Source of the DNA: Candidatus Ruminococcus equi
GTDB lineage: Bacteria > Bacillota > Clostridia > Oscillospirales > Acutalibacteraceae
Assembly: GCA_018065465.1 (NCBI GenBank)
Contig: JAGHTC010000050.1
Location: 1 to 42,508 of the forward strand
Length of the DNA stretch: 42,508 nt
Direction of reading: 5' to 3'
Made by a program: the position numbers and the translations under genes. The notes below the pieces were generated by a model. That model searched no databases. It worked only from the letters and a program-made list of their open reading frames with translations, and was not told where the DNA came from. Positions 32,688 to 40,307 of this stretch are shown piece after piece (position 1 is the stretch's first letter; each line of letters opens with the position of its first letter).

Positions 32688-33224
32688 TTATAAATTGTCG
32701 GTTTCTCTGTAAGCAAAGTACAAAGCACCCAAAACAGCAAGAGAACGGATACGCTGTCTGTCGCAGTTTCTTTCTTCATTGAGCAGAAGTTTCTTTGCGT
32801 ATAGCATATCTTTCGTGCTTATTCCGACATATACAAGTCCGACGGGTTTGTACTGCGAACCGCCCAAAGGCCCCGCAATTCCCGTTGTTGACACACCGAT
32901 ATCGGAATTTGAAAGAAGCCTGATACCTCTTGCCATTTCCATAGCGGTTTTCTCACTTACCGCGCCGTAGGTTGACAAAGTTTGCTCTTTTACAGAGAGG
33001 ATTTTGCTTTTTATATGGTTTGCATACGAGCATACCGAAAGGTCAAAAACAGAAGAAGCCCCGCTGATGTCGGTTATAGCGCCTGATACAAGCCCGCCTG
33101 TACAACTTTCGGCTGTCGAGATTTTCAAGTTCTTTTTGGTAAGTTCCTTTACTAAAAGTTCGGCAAGTTCTTCTCCTTTTATTCCGTCATTTTCTATCAT
33201 TTTCAAAAGTTCGCTTGTTTTCAT
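32688..33224 (-). CDS. pncC: Nicotinamide-nucleotide amidase, stand-alone CinA C-terminal domain
   Basis: 178 residues from ATG 33224 (GGAAGGATAAT site). KKNLKISTAESCTGGLVSGA with the AESCTGG motif, YANHIKSKILSV, YGAVSEKTAMEMA, and STTGIAGPLGG are the CinA_C signature. The family deamidates nicotinamide mononucleotide to nicotinate mononucleotide in pyridine nucleotide recycling. An N-terminal extension of about 20 residues precedes the domain. The N-terminal CinA domain is absent, as in PncC. No neighbour is linked to NAD metabolism. Confidence 0.92.
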   Translation of the reverse strand: MKTSELLKMIENDGIKGEELAELLVKELTKKNLKISTAESCTGGLVSGAITDISGASSVFDLSVCSYANHIKSKILSVKEQTLSTYGAVSEKTAMEMARGIRLLSNSDIGVSTTGIAGPLGGSQYKPVGLVYVGISTKDMLYAKKLLLNEERNCDRQRIRSLAVLGALYFAYRETDNL

Positions 33225-33276
33225 ATTATCCTTCCTTTTTTGCAGATGTGTACATTTTAACATTTTTTGTCGCTTA

Positions 33277-33305
33277 TTGCAATTATAACTGGGTTGTGAT
33301 ATTCT
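33277..33305 (+). promoter_or_regulatory. Possible promoter of rsmE-mtnN
   Basis: TTGCAA, 17 nt, TATTCT, with TGA before the -10. A leader of about 32 nt would precede ATG 33344. Confidence 0.4.
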
Positions 33306-33343
33306 AATATATATAATTTCAGTAATTTATGTAGGTGGCGTTT

Positions 33344-34069
33344 ATGTGGTTTTTTGCTGATGAAAACTTAACAGGCGATACATTTACCTTTTTCGGTGAA
33401 AATGCCGTACATATTTCAAAATCACTTCGTATGAAAGAGGGAGAAAAACTCACTCTTTGTACAAAAGACGGCAGACGCCACGAATGTGAGATAAAGTCTT
33501 TTACAAAAGACAGCGTAACGGTGGATGTGCTTTCTTCTACAATATGTGAGCAAGAGCCTACCGTGAAAATTTCGCTTTTTGTTTCGCTTTTAAAAGGCGA
33601 CAAAATCGACGATGTTATTCAAAAGGCAACCGAACTCGGCGTGTATGAGATTACTCTGCTTTTGACTGACCGCTGTATCTCCCGCCCCGATAACAAGCAA
33701 CTTGAAAAGAAACTTTCCCGCTGGCAGAAAATCGCGTTGTCTTCTGCTATGCAATCTCGCAGGGGGATAATTCCGAATGTAAACCCCTGTGTAGATATCG
33801 ACACACTTTCGTCTATGCTGAAAAACTTCGACAACAGCCTTGTTTTTTATGAATGCGGCGGCGAAAAAATCGGTGATATTATCAAACAGGACGACAAAAC
33901 CGTTGCAATTATCACAGGCTCGGAGGGCGGTTTTGAAGAAAGCGAGATAGAAAAACTGCAAAGTTCGGGCGCGAATGTCGCAACTCTCGGAAAAAGAATA
34001 CTTCGGGCTCAAACAGCACCGATAGCGGCAATTTCGGCAATAATGTACCTAACAGGTAATTTTGATTAA
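33344..34069 (+). CDS. rsmE: 16S rRNA (uracil-1498-N3)-methyltransferase
   Basis: 241 residues from ATG 33344; AGGTGG lies 5 nt upstream, and the GTG opening the frame is part of that site. An N-terminal PUA-like domain (FFADENLTGDTFTFFGENAVHISKSLRMKEGEKL) is followed by a SPOUT knot with IITGSEGGFEESEIE and LGKRILRAQTAPIAAISAI, which bind S-adenosylmethionine. It modifies U1498 in the decoding site of mature 30S subunits. mtnN follows 17 nt later; the methyltransferase generates S-adenosylhomocysteine, which MtnN can clear. Confidence 0.96.
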   Translation: MWFFADENLTGDTFTFFGENAVHISKSLRMKEGEKLTLCTKDGRRHECEIKSFTKDSVTVDVLSSTICEQEPTVKISLFVSLLKGDKIDDVIQKATELGVYEITLLLTDRCISRPDNKQLEKKLSRWQKIALSSAMQSRRGIIPNVNPCVDIDTLSSMLKNFDNSLVFYECGGEKIGDIIKQDDKTVAIITGSEGGFEESEIEKLQSSGANVATLGKRILRAQTAPIAAISAIMYLTGNFD

Positions 34070-34086
34070 TAAAAAGGAGAATAAAA

Positions 34087-34779
34087 ATGACAGGTATTAT
34101 TTGTGCAATGAATGTTGAAGTTCAGGGACTAATCAAAAAAATGGAAAGCAGTGAAACAAAGACAGTTGCCGGTGCAACATTTTACTGCGGTAAAATCAAG
34201 GGCAAAGATGTTGTCTGCACCGAGTGCGGTGTCGGCAAGGTAAACGCCGCTATGACCGCACAGATTATGATAGACCTCTATCACCCCGATGTTATCATCA
34301 ACTCGGGTGTTGCAGGCTCGCTTTCAAGAGAAGTATCTATCGGCGATATAGTTATTTCGAAAGACTGCGTTCAGCACGATATGGACACAACCCAGATGGG
34401 CGACCCGAAAGGACTCATTTGGTTTGCAAATGAAAAGAGAATTGACTTGCCCGCAGACGAAACAACAGCACAGAAACTTTTTGACGCTTGCTCTGACCTT
34501 ATTGATACTAAAGTTATTATGGGCAGAATTGCCTCGGGTGATACCTTTGTAGCAGACCGTGAACAAAGATTGGGAATAGGCGAGATATTCGAGGCAGTTT
34601 CCTGCGAAATGGAAGGTGCTGCGGTAGGTCAGGTATGCTATCGAAACGAAGTACCTTTTGCTATTTTGCGTTGCATTTCCGACGATATTGACGAAAACGA
34701 AGTTATGAGTTTTGACAAATTCTGCGCTATCGCCGCAGAGAAATCAATCAAGGCAATCGAAAATTATTTGGCACTGTAA
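34087..34779 (+). CDS. mtnN: 5'-methylthioadenosine/S-adenosylhomocysteine nucleosidase
   Basis: 230 residues, usual length. Features of the nucleoside phosphorylase fold: GIICAMNVEVQGL, CGVGKVNAAMTAQIMID, INSGVAGSL, the ribose-binding SCEMEGAAVGQVC, and the catalytic aspartate in RCISDDID. It cleaves adenine from methylthioadenosine and S-adenosylhomocysteine, relieving product inhibition of methyltransferases. AAGGAGAATAAAA precedes the ATG. It is cotranscribed with rsmE. Confidence 0.96.
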   Translation: MTGIICAMNVEVQGLIKKMESSETKTVAGATFYCGKIKGKDVVCTECGVGKVNAAMTAQIMIDLYHPDVIINSGVAGSLSREVSIGDIVISKDCVQHDMDTTQMGDPKGLIWFANEKRIDLPADETTAQKLFDACSDLIDTKVIMGRIASGDTFVADREQRLGIGEIFEAVSCEMEGAAVGQVCYRNEVPFAILRCISDDIDENEVMSFDKFCAIAAEKSIKAIENYLAL

Positions 34780-34782
34780 TAA

Positions 34783-34868
34783 ATTGATAATTGACAATTG
34801 ACAATTGATAATTAAGGTTAATAGATTTATATTTTCTAAAAACTAAAAACTATGTACTAGATACTAAA
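34783..34868 (+). repeat. Composite intergenic repeat after mtnN (fullest copy)
   Basis: The dyad ATTGATAATTGACAATTGA with its mirror CAATTGATAATTAA (34783-34815), a 20-nt spacer, ACTAAAA/ACTATGT/ACTAGAT/ACTAAAA heptamers (34836-34868), and then the GCTGTGACGA hairpin. Confidence 0.85.
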
Positions 34869-34899
34869 AAAGGCTGTGACGATTTCGTCACAGCCTTTT
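34866..34899. terminator. Bidirectional terminator, GCTGTGACGA family
   Basis: GGCTGTGACG pairs with CGTCACAGCC around ATTT, flanked by A6 and T5, between convergent mtnN and the bile-salt-hydrolase-like gene. The stem sequence is identical to 5111-5134. Confidence 0.9.
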
Positions 34900-34911
34900 T
34901 GTTATGCAAAA

Positions 34912-36171
34912 TTATTCTGTCCAATCGGAAATGCTGTTGAGTTTTTGTGTGCCGTTAAAGTCGATAAGATAAAGCGACTCTTCGTTTTCAAACATCCTGA
35001 CAAAAATTGCTTTTGAGTTAGTGTCAACAACTTCTGTGAACGATGACTCCCAATACTCATTTTTATCTTGTTTTTCCTGTCTTGATAGGGCTCGGATTCC
35101 GCTTGCATATTCATTCATATATTCTCTTGCCGTATCTTCAAAGTCATTATTCATCAAAAGGTTGTATGTTGCCCAAGATATTTCACCGATATTTTCGCTT
35201 CGTGGGTCAAAATGTTCGTTTTTACATTCGTCGTAGTCAAGATAAAAGCTGGAATACTCTACCTTTCGCATAAGGTCGTACATATCGCTGCGGCTTTTTA
35301 CATCTTCAATTCCTTTTTGCATGGAGATAAATCTGCCCTCACCGCTTTTTATATCCTGTGCCGCATAAGACAACTCGTTTAGATAGAAGTTTGTCTGAGC
35401 GATTGCTTTGAGGTCGTAATTTGTAAGCCATGAAAGAGAGGATATATCTGTTTCGTCTATCCAGAACACTTCATCCTTTGAAAATTCAAGAAGGCTTGAA
35501 CTGCCTTTTGAATCGCTTACAAGGAAGCAGTAGTTCCAGTAGTGGTTTTGTGAGTAAACGTCGAGCGTTGCAACATATTTCTTTGCTTCTTCCACGGTAG
35601 TGCAGTTTTCGGCGATATAGCGGGGTAATTCAAACATATAGACGCGTTTGTCTGAGTCGGGATTTGTACCCTTGCAGGCGAATTTATCCTCGCCGTTAGG
35701 CCAGTATTCACCGTGGCGCATATTTACTTCAACATGAAGTCCTTCCTCGTTTAGTACATCATCACACATAAACGGCAAAATTTTGTAGTAAGTATCGGAA
35801 ATACCGTTTTTCTTTACATCGTCATAGTCGGGGGACATATCGCGGAAAGTATATGCAAGACCGAGAGTTTTGTACTGTCCCGCGTTGGTGCGGATGATAT
35901 ATGCGCATTTGTTGGAAATGTTCAAATCCATATTTCGTCCGATAAGACGGTGACCGTCAACCATTTTGCTGATAGCAGAACAACCGCCGCCCCAGTTATC
36001 ATTGTCTTTTGCAAAATATTCATCGGCAAAATCGTAATCAAGTTTTGTATATTCGTCAACTTCAAATACATATTTTTCGAGTTCGTGCAATGTCGATTTT
36101 TGGTTTGTTGTTTCGCAGCCGACACACAAAATCATAACACAGATAAGTATTATCGGGATAATTTTTTTCAT
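34912..36171 (-). CDS. Lipoprotein of the choloylglycine hydrolase/linear amide C-N hydrolase superfamily
   Basis: 419 residues. A hydrophobic start ends in the lipobox ILCVGC (Cys19), so the protein is probably anchored outside the membrane. The Ntn-hydrolase core begins at GGGCSAIS with the candidate nucleophile Cys64, followed by GRNMD (Arg79, Asp82), the same motif as in bile salt hydrolases. NEEGLHVEVNMR and FLVSDSKGSSSLLEF match the conserved Asn/Gly loop and the Asp-x-x-Gly-x-x-x-x-x-Glu strand. Because the cysteine is internal, the enzyme would need cleavage before it to free the nucleophile, unlike classical bile salt hydrolases. The C-terminal 150 residues are an extension. Substrate unknown: N-acyl amides, penicillin-type amides or bile salts are possible. 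Confidence 0.75.
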   Translation of the reverse strand: MKKIIPIILICVMILCVGCETTNQKSTLHELEKYVFEVDEYTKLDYDFADEYFAKDNDNWGGGCSAISKMVDGHRLIGRNMDLNISNKCAYIIRTNAGQYKTLGLAYTFRDMSPDYDDVKKNGISDTYYKILPFMCDDVLNEEGLHVEVNMRHGEYWPNGEDKFACKGTNPDSDKRVYMFELPRYIAENCTTVEEAKKYVATLDVYSQNHYWNYCFLVSDSKGSSSLLEFSKDEVFWIDETDISSLSWLTNYDLKAIAQTNFYLNELSYAAQDIKSGEGRFISMQKGIEDVKSRSDMYDLMRKVEYSSFYLDYDECKNEHFDPRSENIGEISWATYNLLMNNDFEDTAREYMNEYASGIRALSRQEKQDKNEYWESSFTEVVDTNSKAIFVRMFENEESLYLIDFNGTQKLNSISDWTE

Positions 36172-36240
36172 AATTTTTCCTCCGTTTCATGATGGGACTA
36201 CCCTACAACAATATAATAAAATAATTTGGTTTTTATTGCA

Positions 36241-36277
36241 AGAAAAATTTCCCTCGTTGATAGAAACGAGGGAAATT
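36241..36277 (-). terminator. Intrinsic terminator of the surface-protein gene
   Basis: AATTTCCCTCGTT pairs with AACGAGGGAAATT (13 bp, perfect) around six bases, followed on the minus strand by TTTTTCT. Confidence 0.9.
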
Positions 36278-36296
36278 ATAGGTAGGTTATTAAGTA

Positions 36297-38282
36297 TTAT
36301 TTATCCTGTGTTTTCTTACGGCGTACTGTTACCGATAAGAGAGCAACTGTCGAAACTGCGAGAAGAACTATCCAAAGTCCGAAATTGGTGTTGTCGCCTG
36401 TTGTCGGAGCATCGGACGGAGACGCGGGTTTTGCTGTTTCTTTTTCTGTCGGGATTTCGCTTGGTTCTTCTGTAGTTTCTTCGGTTGTCGGCTCTACGAT
36501 ATTGCTCTTGATAACAATATGATTTGGTGTTTTTTCGGTATTATCGGGGCTGTACGGTGTTTCAAGATAGATATATGAGCCGGGCGTTGACTGTTCCATA
36601 CTTGCCTGATTTATTACTGCATCAAGCGGTGTTTCGAAAATCGTGTTTTCACCGAGGGTGGTTGCTACGACTTCGTAGTCTTTGTCAAAGCCTTTGATTT
36701 CTCTGCCTTTGCCGATATTAGCACCCATTGCAAAGCCGTCGTTGACTGTTGCATCAACCTTGTTGCCGTCAAGATTCAGGTCAATATTTGTTGTTTTGTA
36801 CATAATGCCGTATGCTTTTTCATCTGCCGAGTTACAGTCACTGACAACGGTGCTGTCTTTTACGATGAAATCGCCGTTAGCAGCAATGCCGAAAACTCTG
36901 CCCGCTGTATGTTCAAAGCAATTAAGAGTGCTGTCGGTTACGGTAATATTATCACTTGCATTTATGCCGTATGAATCAAAGATATCATCTGAATTTACAT
37001 TGATATCAAGTACGGAATCGCTGACATTGAGTTCACCGCAGGAAATTCCGCCGCCGTGAGAAAAATACGGCTCTCTGCCCTTTATACAGGACTGTGTAAT
37101 TTTTACTTCGCTGTTGTCGGTGATATTTACCGCACCGTTGTTATTCATTCCCAAAAAACTTTCGAGTGCCGTTTCGTTCGGAATAAATCTGTTGGGGTCT
37201 GCAGTAAGCTCGATATCAACTTTTGCATTTGTAATATTTATATCATTTGTGCATAAGAAACCGTTTTTGTGTGTATATTCACCCATAACATAGGGAGCAG
37301 AAGTTTTTGCTTTTATCACAGCACCTTTATTTATATCGATACTGTTTTTTGCATATATCAAAGTGCCGTTTACATCAAAGTCAAGAGGAACATTTTCGCC
37401 TACTGTGACTTTTTTACCGTTTACCGCATCGCTGAAATACTCACCGTATGCGTTAAAGGATATCGGTGCTTCCAGATACAAATCGCTGTTTGTACGAAGT
37501 TCGATAGTACCGCCGATAATGTTTAATTTGCCACTACCGCCGATATGAACATCGGGAGCCTTTCCGCTTTTCGGAACACCTGTAAAGAAAAGGTCAAGGG
37601 AAATTCCGCTTTCGTTTCTTGCTTCCTGATAGAATGTATTTTTTATACAGTTGTCGCCGACAAGATTGACATCAAAGCGTTCAATCTCGGTATTGCTGTC
37701 GTCAATAGTAAAACAGAGTGACGCAGAAACAATATGGTCGAAAATCATATTTGTCGAGTCAAATTGTACATTGTTGAGTGTCATACTCTTGCCGTCTTCG
37801 GCATAGGAAACAGTACCGCTTCCCATAGTGGTTGTTGAAAGGTCGAGGGTTTTTCCTCTTTCAACTGTATAGTCGCCGACATAGAGCATTTTCTTGTTCT
37901 CGGAGTAGTTTTTGATTTCTACATATGCGGGGTCTGATGTGGTGACATTACCGGAACTGTCGGCAAGTTCACAGTAAAAATATTGACCGTCATAATCTTT
38001 GTGAGTTGAAGGGCAGACGAGGGTAGCAGTTTTTGCACTACTACCGTCAAGTTTGAATACTTGTCCCATTTGGTCAACATAGTACCATTGATATGATGCA
38101 ACGGCTGCGGGATTTTCGGGGACAACGGTGAACTCTGCACTGTCTGGATAGTTTACCGAAACATCCTGCGGTTGAACCGAAATCGCCGGTCCCTTGTTTT
38201 CTGCCGATACTGCTGTCACAGAGCAGAATACTACCGACATCATCAATAGAATTGCAAGTAAAACGCTGATTGTTCTTTTCAT
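36297..38282 (-). CDS. Sortase-anchored surface protein with Ig-like and beta-helix-like regions
   Basis: 661 residues from ATG 38282 (GAGGAGG, 6 nt spacing); the open frame upstream runs through the promoter. Signal peptide of about 1-27 (cleavage after VSA). Residues of about 30-130 are an Ig-like domain (SVQPQDVSVNYPDSAEFTV...SYQWYYVD). From about 135-590 many short strands with Asn/Asp turns (INITNAKVDIELT, ITVTDSTLNCF, FIVKDSTVVSD) suggest a right-handed beta-helix or repeat-strand fold. A Thr/Glu/Pro spacer (EETTEEPSEIPTEKE) leads to APTTGDN, a hydrophobic helix and RRKKTQDK, a sortase signal with xPxTG in place of LPxTG. Likely an adhesin or wall-associated binding protein; the ligand is unknown. 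Confidence 0.82.
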   Translation of the reverse strand: MKRTISVLLAILLMMSVVFCSVTAVSAENKGPAISVQPQDVSVNYPDSAEFTVVPENPAAVASYQWYYVDQMGQVFKLDGSSAKTATLVCPSTHKDYDGQYFYCELADSSGNVTTSDPAYVEIKNYSENKKMLYVGDYTVERGKTLDLSTTTMGSGTVSYAEDGKSMTLNNVQFDSTNMIFDHIVSASLCFTIDDSNTEIERFDVNLVGDNCIKNTFYQEARNESGISLDLFFTGVPKSGKAPDVHIGGSGKLNIIGGTIELRTNSDLYLEAPISFNAYGEYFSDAVNGKKVTVGENVPLDFDVNGTLIYAKNSIDINKGAVIKAKTSAPYVMGEYTHKNGFLCTNDINITNAKVDIELTADPNRFIPNETALESFLGMNNNGAVNITDNSEVKITQSCIKGREPYFSHGGGISCGELNVSDSVLDINVNSDDIFDSYGINASDNITVTDSTLNCFEHTAGRVFGIAANGDFIVKDSTVVSDCNSADEKAYGIMYKTTNIDLNLDGNKVDATVNDGFAMGANIGKGREIKGFDKDYEVVATTLGENTIFETPLDAVINQASMEQSTPGSYIYLETPYSPDNTEKTPNHIVIKSNIVEPTTEETTEEPSEIPTEKETAKPASPSDAPTTGDNTNFGLWIVLLAVSTVALLSVTVRRKKTQDK

Positions 38283-38345
38283 AAAATACCTCCTCTTATT
38301 TTTCGCAGTCGGCAACTTTGCACCAAATGCGAATACTATACCTAA

Positions 38346-38374
38346 AATATACCAAAACCAAAACAAAAAATCAA
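38346..38374 (-). promoter_or_regulatory. Promoter of the surface-protein gene
   Basis: Minus strand: TTGATT (38374-38369), 17 nt, TATATT (38351-38346), with TGG before the -10. The leader is about 57 nt. Confidence 0.65.
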
Positions 38375-38400
38375 TAAATAAGTTGTTAATATGGGGAAAA

Positions 38401-38518
38401 ATGATTGTTTTATATTTTACGGCTTCGTGCCTTCTTAAGGTTACGTCCTCACAATATAAAAAACTCCCTTGCCCAAAAGGGATGGCAACTTAGGGATTAT
38501 TAAAAAAATGATTTTTAA
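38401..38518. other. Unexplained intergenic segment with hairpin and small frame
   Basis: The 363-nt gap 38283-38645 holds the surface-protein promoter, the operon terminator at 38541 and this stretch. On the minus strand TCCCTT-TTGGGC-AAGGGA (38485-38468) followed by GTTTTTTAT is terminator-like. On the plus strand a 30-codon frame opens at ATG 38401 and stops at 38493, with no ribosome site. It is more GC-rich than its flanks (GGCTTCGTGCC and TTACGTCCTC). It may be a dispersed repeat or a remnant; I cannot identify it. Confidence 0.35.
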
Positions 38519-38540
38519 GTGTCATTCTTTACACGGGGCA

Positions 38541-38587
38541 AAAAAAGACCACATCTTTGGATGATTTCCATTGATGCGGTCTTTTTT
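38541..38587 (-). terminator. Terminator of the GHKL ATPase cluster
   Basis: A long imperfect stem: AAAAAAGACC-A-CATC-TTT-GGA pairs with TCC-ATT-GATG-C-GGTCTTTTTT, with symmetric 1x1 and 3x3 internal loops. A/T tracts on both sides let it work in either direction. It lies 59 nt after the last stop of the cluster. Confidence 0.75.
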
Positions 38588-38645
38588 GTTATAAGGATAA
38601 TAATATCTCGTTACATTATACTATAAAAGCATTTTCCTGTGAAAA

Positions 38646-39407
38646 CTATTTTCGGTTTTCCAAGAGAAAATTATATGATATTTCTTTAATGTCATCACTT
38701 GTCATTGAATCAAGAAGCGTAACAGCACCATACCGATTTATGTATTTACAAAGTTCTCTCCACTCATACTTGCCAGTTTTATGAGAAACCCCTACCTCTG
38801 CAAGCGATGGGTCATTGTTTATTTCTAATATCGCATCAAGTATACCAACGGTTACATTTCTATTCATTGAAAAATTTCGCTCAAGCACAGATGAACTAAT
38901 ATCAGAGTGCGATGTTAATAATTTAGTAAGTTCATAAGGGTTGCTGTGGCGATTTTCCTGATAGGACAAATACCCCATCCACCAAAGACGAGCTACCGCA
39001 TTTCTCAAAAATCCAACACGATTTCCTTCGATATTATTAGTTAGGAATGAGCAAAAATATCGTTGTTTAATTGTATCAACAGACATTCCTTCTTTTGCCC
39101 AACGAGCATTAGTATAATCCCAATATTCACAATGAGTCAAATATGACCATAAATACGGATTGCTTGCTTGTTTAGGATTTAAGCGGTCCTTAAACACATC
39201 GTAAAATGCGATCACATTAGTGTATTCGTCGTTTTCCGCTTTCAGTTCAGGCAAATAACTTTCAATTCGGGACTCTTTACAATATTCTCTATCGCCAAAA
39301 AAATCTTTGACCCATGAATTGCTTTTTTCGGTATATAGTGTTTCGTGGTCCTTTATTGAGTCGAATAAATCAACATAAGCAGATTCGACAAAATATTTAA
39401 TTTTCAT
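38646..39407 (-). CDS. DUF6339-like protein, last gene of the GHKL cluster
   Basis: 253 residues, soluble. The central GNRVGFLRNAVARLWWMGYLSYQENRHSNPYELTKLL and following VLERNFSMNRNVTVGILDAILE resemble what I remember of the DUF6339 family; the assignment is from memory. NPYLWSYLTHCEYWDYT is another conserved-looking aromatic block. No catalytic motif is evident. AAGGAGGGG stands before ATG 39407, and the gene overlaps the upstream one by 11 nt. DUF6339 genes tend to occur beside ATPases and DNA methylases in accessory regions, which fits this context. Function unknown. Confidence 0.65.
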   Translation of the reverse strand: MKIKYFVESAYVDLFDSIKDHETLYTEKSNSWVKDFFGDREYCKESRIESYLPELKAENDEYTNVIAFYDVFKDRLNPKQASNPYLWSYLTHCEYWDYTNARWAKEGMSVDTIKQRYFCSFLTNNIEGNRVGFLRNAVARLWWMGYLSYQENRHSNPYELTKLLTSHSDISSSVLERNFSMNRNVTVGILDAILEINNDPSLAEVGVSHKTGKYEWRELCKYINRYGAVTLLDSMTSDDIKEISYNFLLENRK

Positions 39408-40293
39408 CTTTTTCCCCTCCTTTTAGCAGTGCCTCGCATAATTGCGTTAGTGCTTCGACCGATGAGGAAAAAATACGTGGTAAAATAAGGTTTGCTATTT
39501 TTGTCATAGAAACATCAGAACTAATATCAAGTTTTAACTCTTGCAAACGATGGTTTATTACTTGATACCATTTTTTGCTTTCGTATTCAATTTTTTCTTC
39601 TTCTGTCATATTTTTCATAAAATATAACGTATCAACCAAAACTGGAGCAGCAAAAAATGCAGATAAAACTCCTCTTGTATCCGGTGCAGCATAAAGTGTT
39701 CTATACTTGTTATGTGTTTCTTCATTAAGCCAAATAGTAATTTTTTGACCGGAAAAATCCGAACTCACCTCTTCTTTAGGGTGCTGAGTTTGTTTTCTTA
39801 TTGAAAAAATAGACGGTCTATCAGCAAGCGGGTCATAGCTTTCAAGAGGAATATTGAAAGAATGAGTGGCAAGCCCCATAATATCTCCCTTGCGCAGAGA
39901 GAAGGGTACCGTGCCAAAAAATGCTTTGTTATGTTCCGGCAAAGAAAATGATTTTATTGAATTTGCCGCTATAATATATCCTTTAAGTTGTAGTGATTTG
40001 TTAATATCATTGCGATTGATTTTGATATTCATTTCCGTTTTATCACTATCAAAAGCCTTCATCTGCCGATATTCTGCAACAGTGCTATTCATATAAATAA
40101 CTACTTGTGCATCTCCGCTTGCAATAAGATATTGCAAGCCATCGCATAATAAAGAATATGCAACATTAATAACAACATTATTTTCCTCGATACTCGGCTC
40201 ATCTACAAGTGAAATATCAAAGGAAGATTGAATATAATCCTCATTTGCAGAACTAAGTACAGGATGGGGGTAATTAATATTTGTTTTATTCAT
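39397..40293 (-). CDS. Uncharacterised protein of the GHKL cluster
   Basis: 298 residues from ATG 40293, with GAGGTG 6 nt upstream; the frame opens at a GTG that belongs to this site. The first half looks beta-rich (ISLVDEPSIEENNVVINVAYSLL, AQVVIYMNSTVAEYRQ, LKGYIIAANSIKSFSLPEHN), and the second half is helical (LSAFFAAPVLVDTLYFMKNM, WYQVINHRLQEL). I recognise no domain, catalytic motif, signal peptide or membrane segment. It begins 14 nt after the ATPase gene and overlaps the DUF6339-like gene by 11 nt, so the three must be coexpressed and probably act together. Confidence 0.65.
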   Translation of the reverse strand: MNKTNINYPHPVLSSANEDYIQSSFDISLVDEPSIEENNVVINVAYSLLCDGLQYLIASGDAQVVIYMNSTVAEYRQMKAFDSDKTEMNIKINRNDINKSLQLKGYIIAANSIKSFSLPEHNKAFFGTVPFSLRKGDIMGLATHSFNIPLESYDPLADRPSIFSIRKQTQHPKEEVSSDFSGQKITIWLNEETHNKYRTLYAAPDTRGVLSAFFAAPVLVDTLYFMKNMTEEEKIEYESKKWYQVINHRLQELKLDISSDVSMTKIANLILPRIFSSSVEALTQLCEALLKGGEKDEN

Positions 40294-40307
40294 ATAATAC
40301 ACCTCGC

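Noticed and set aside
38283..38366. Longer surface protein with a 28-residue extra start
   Set aside because: The extension overlaps the promoter and would bury the signal peptide; GAGGAGG marks ATG 38282.
38401..38493. 30-codon peptide gene on the plus strand
   Set aside because: No ribosome site or promoter was found and the composition is unremarkable; kept only as an unexplained segment.
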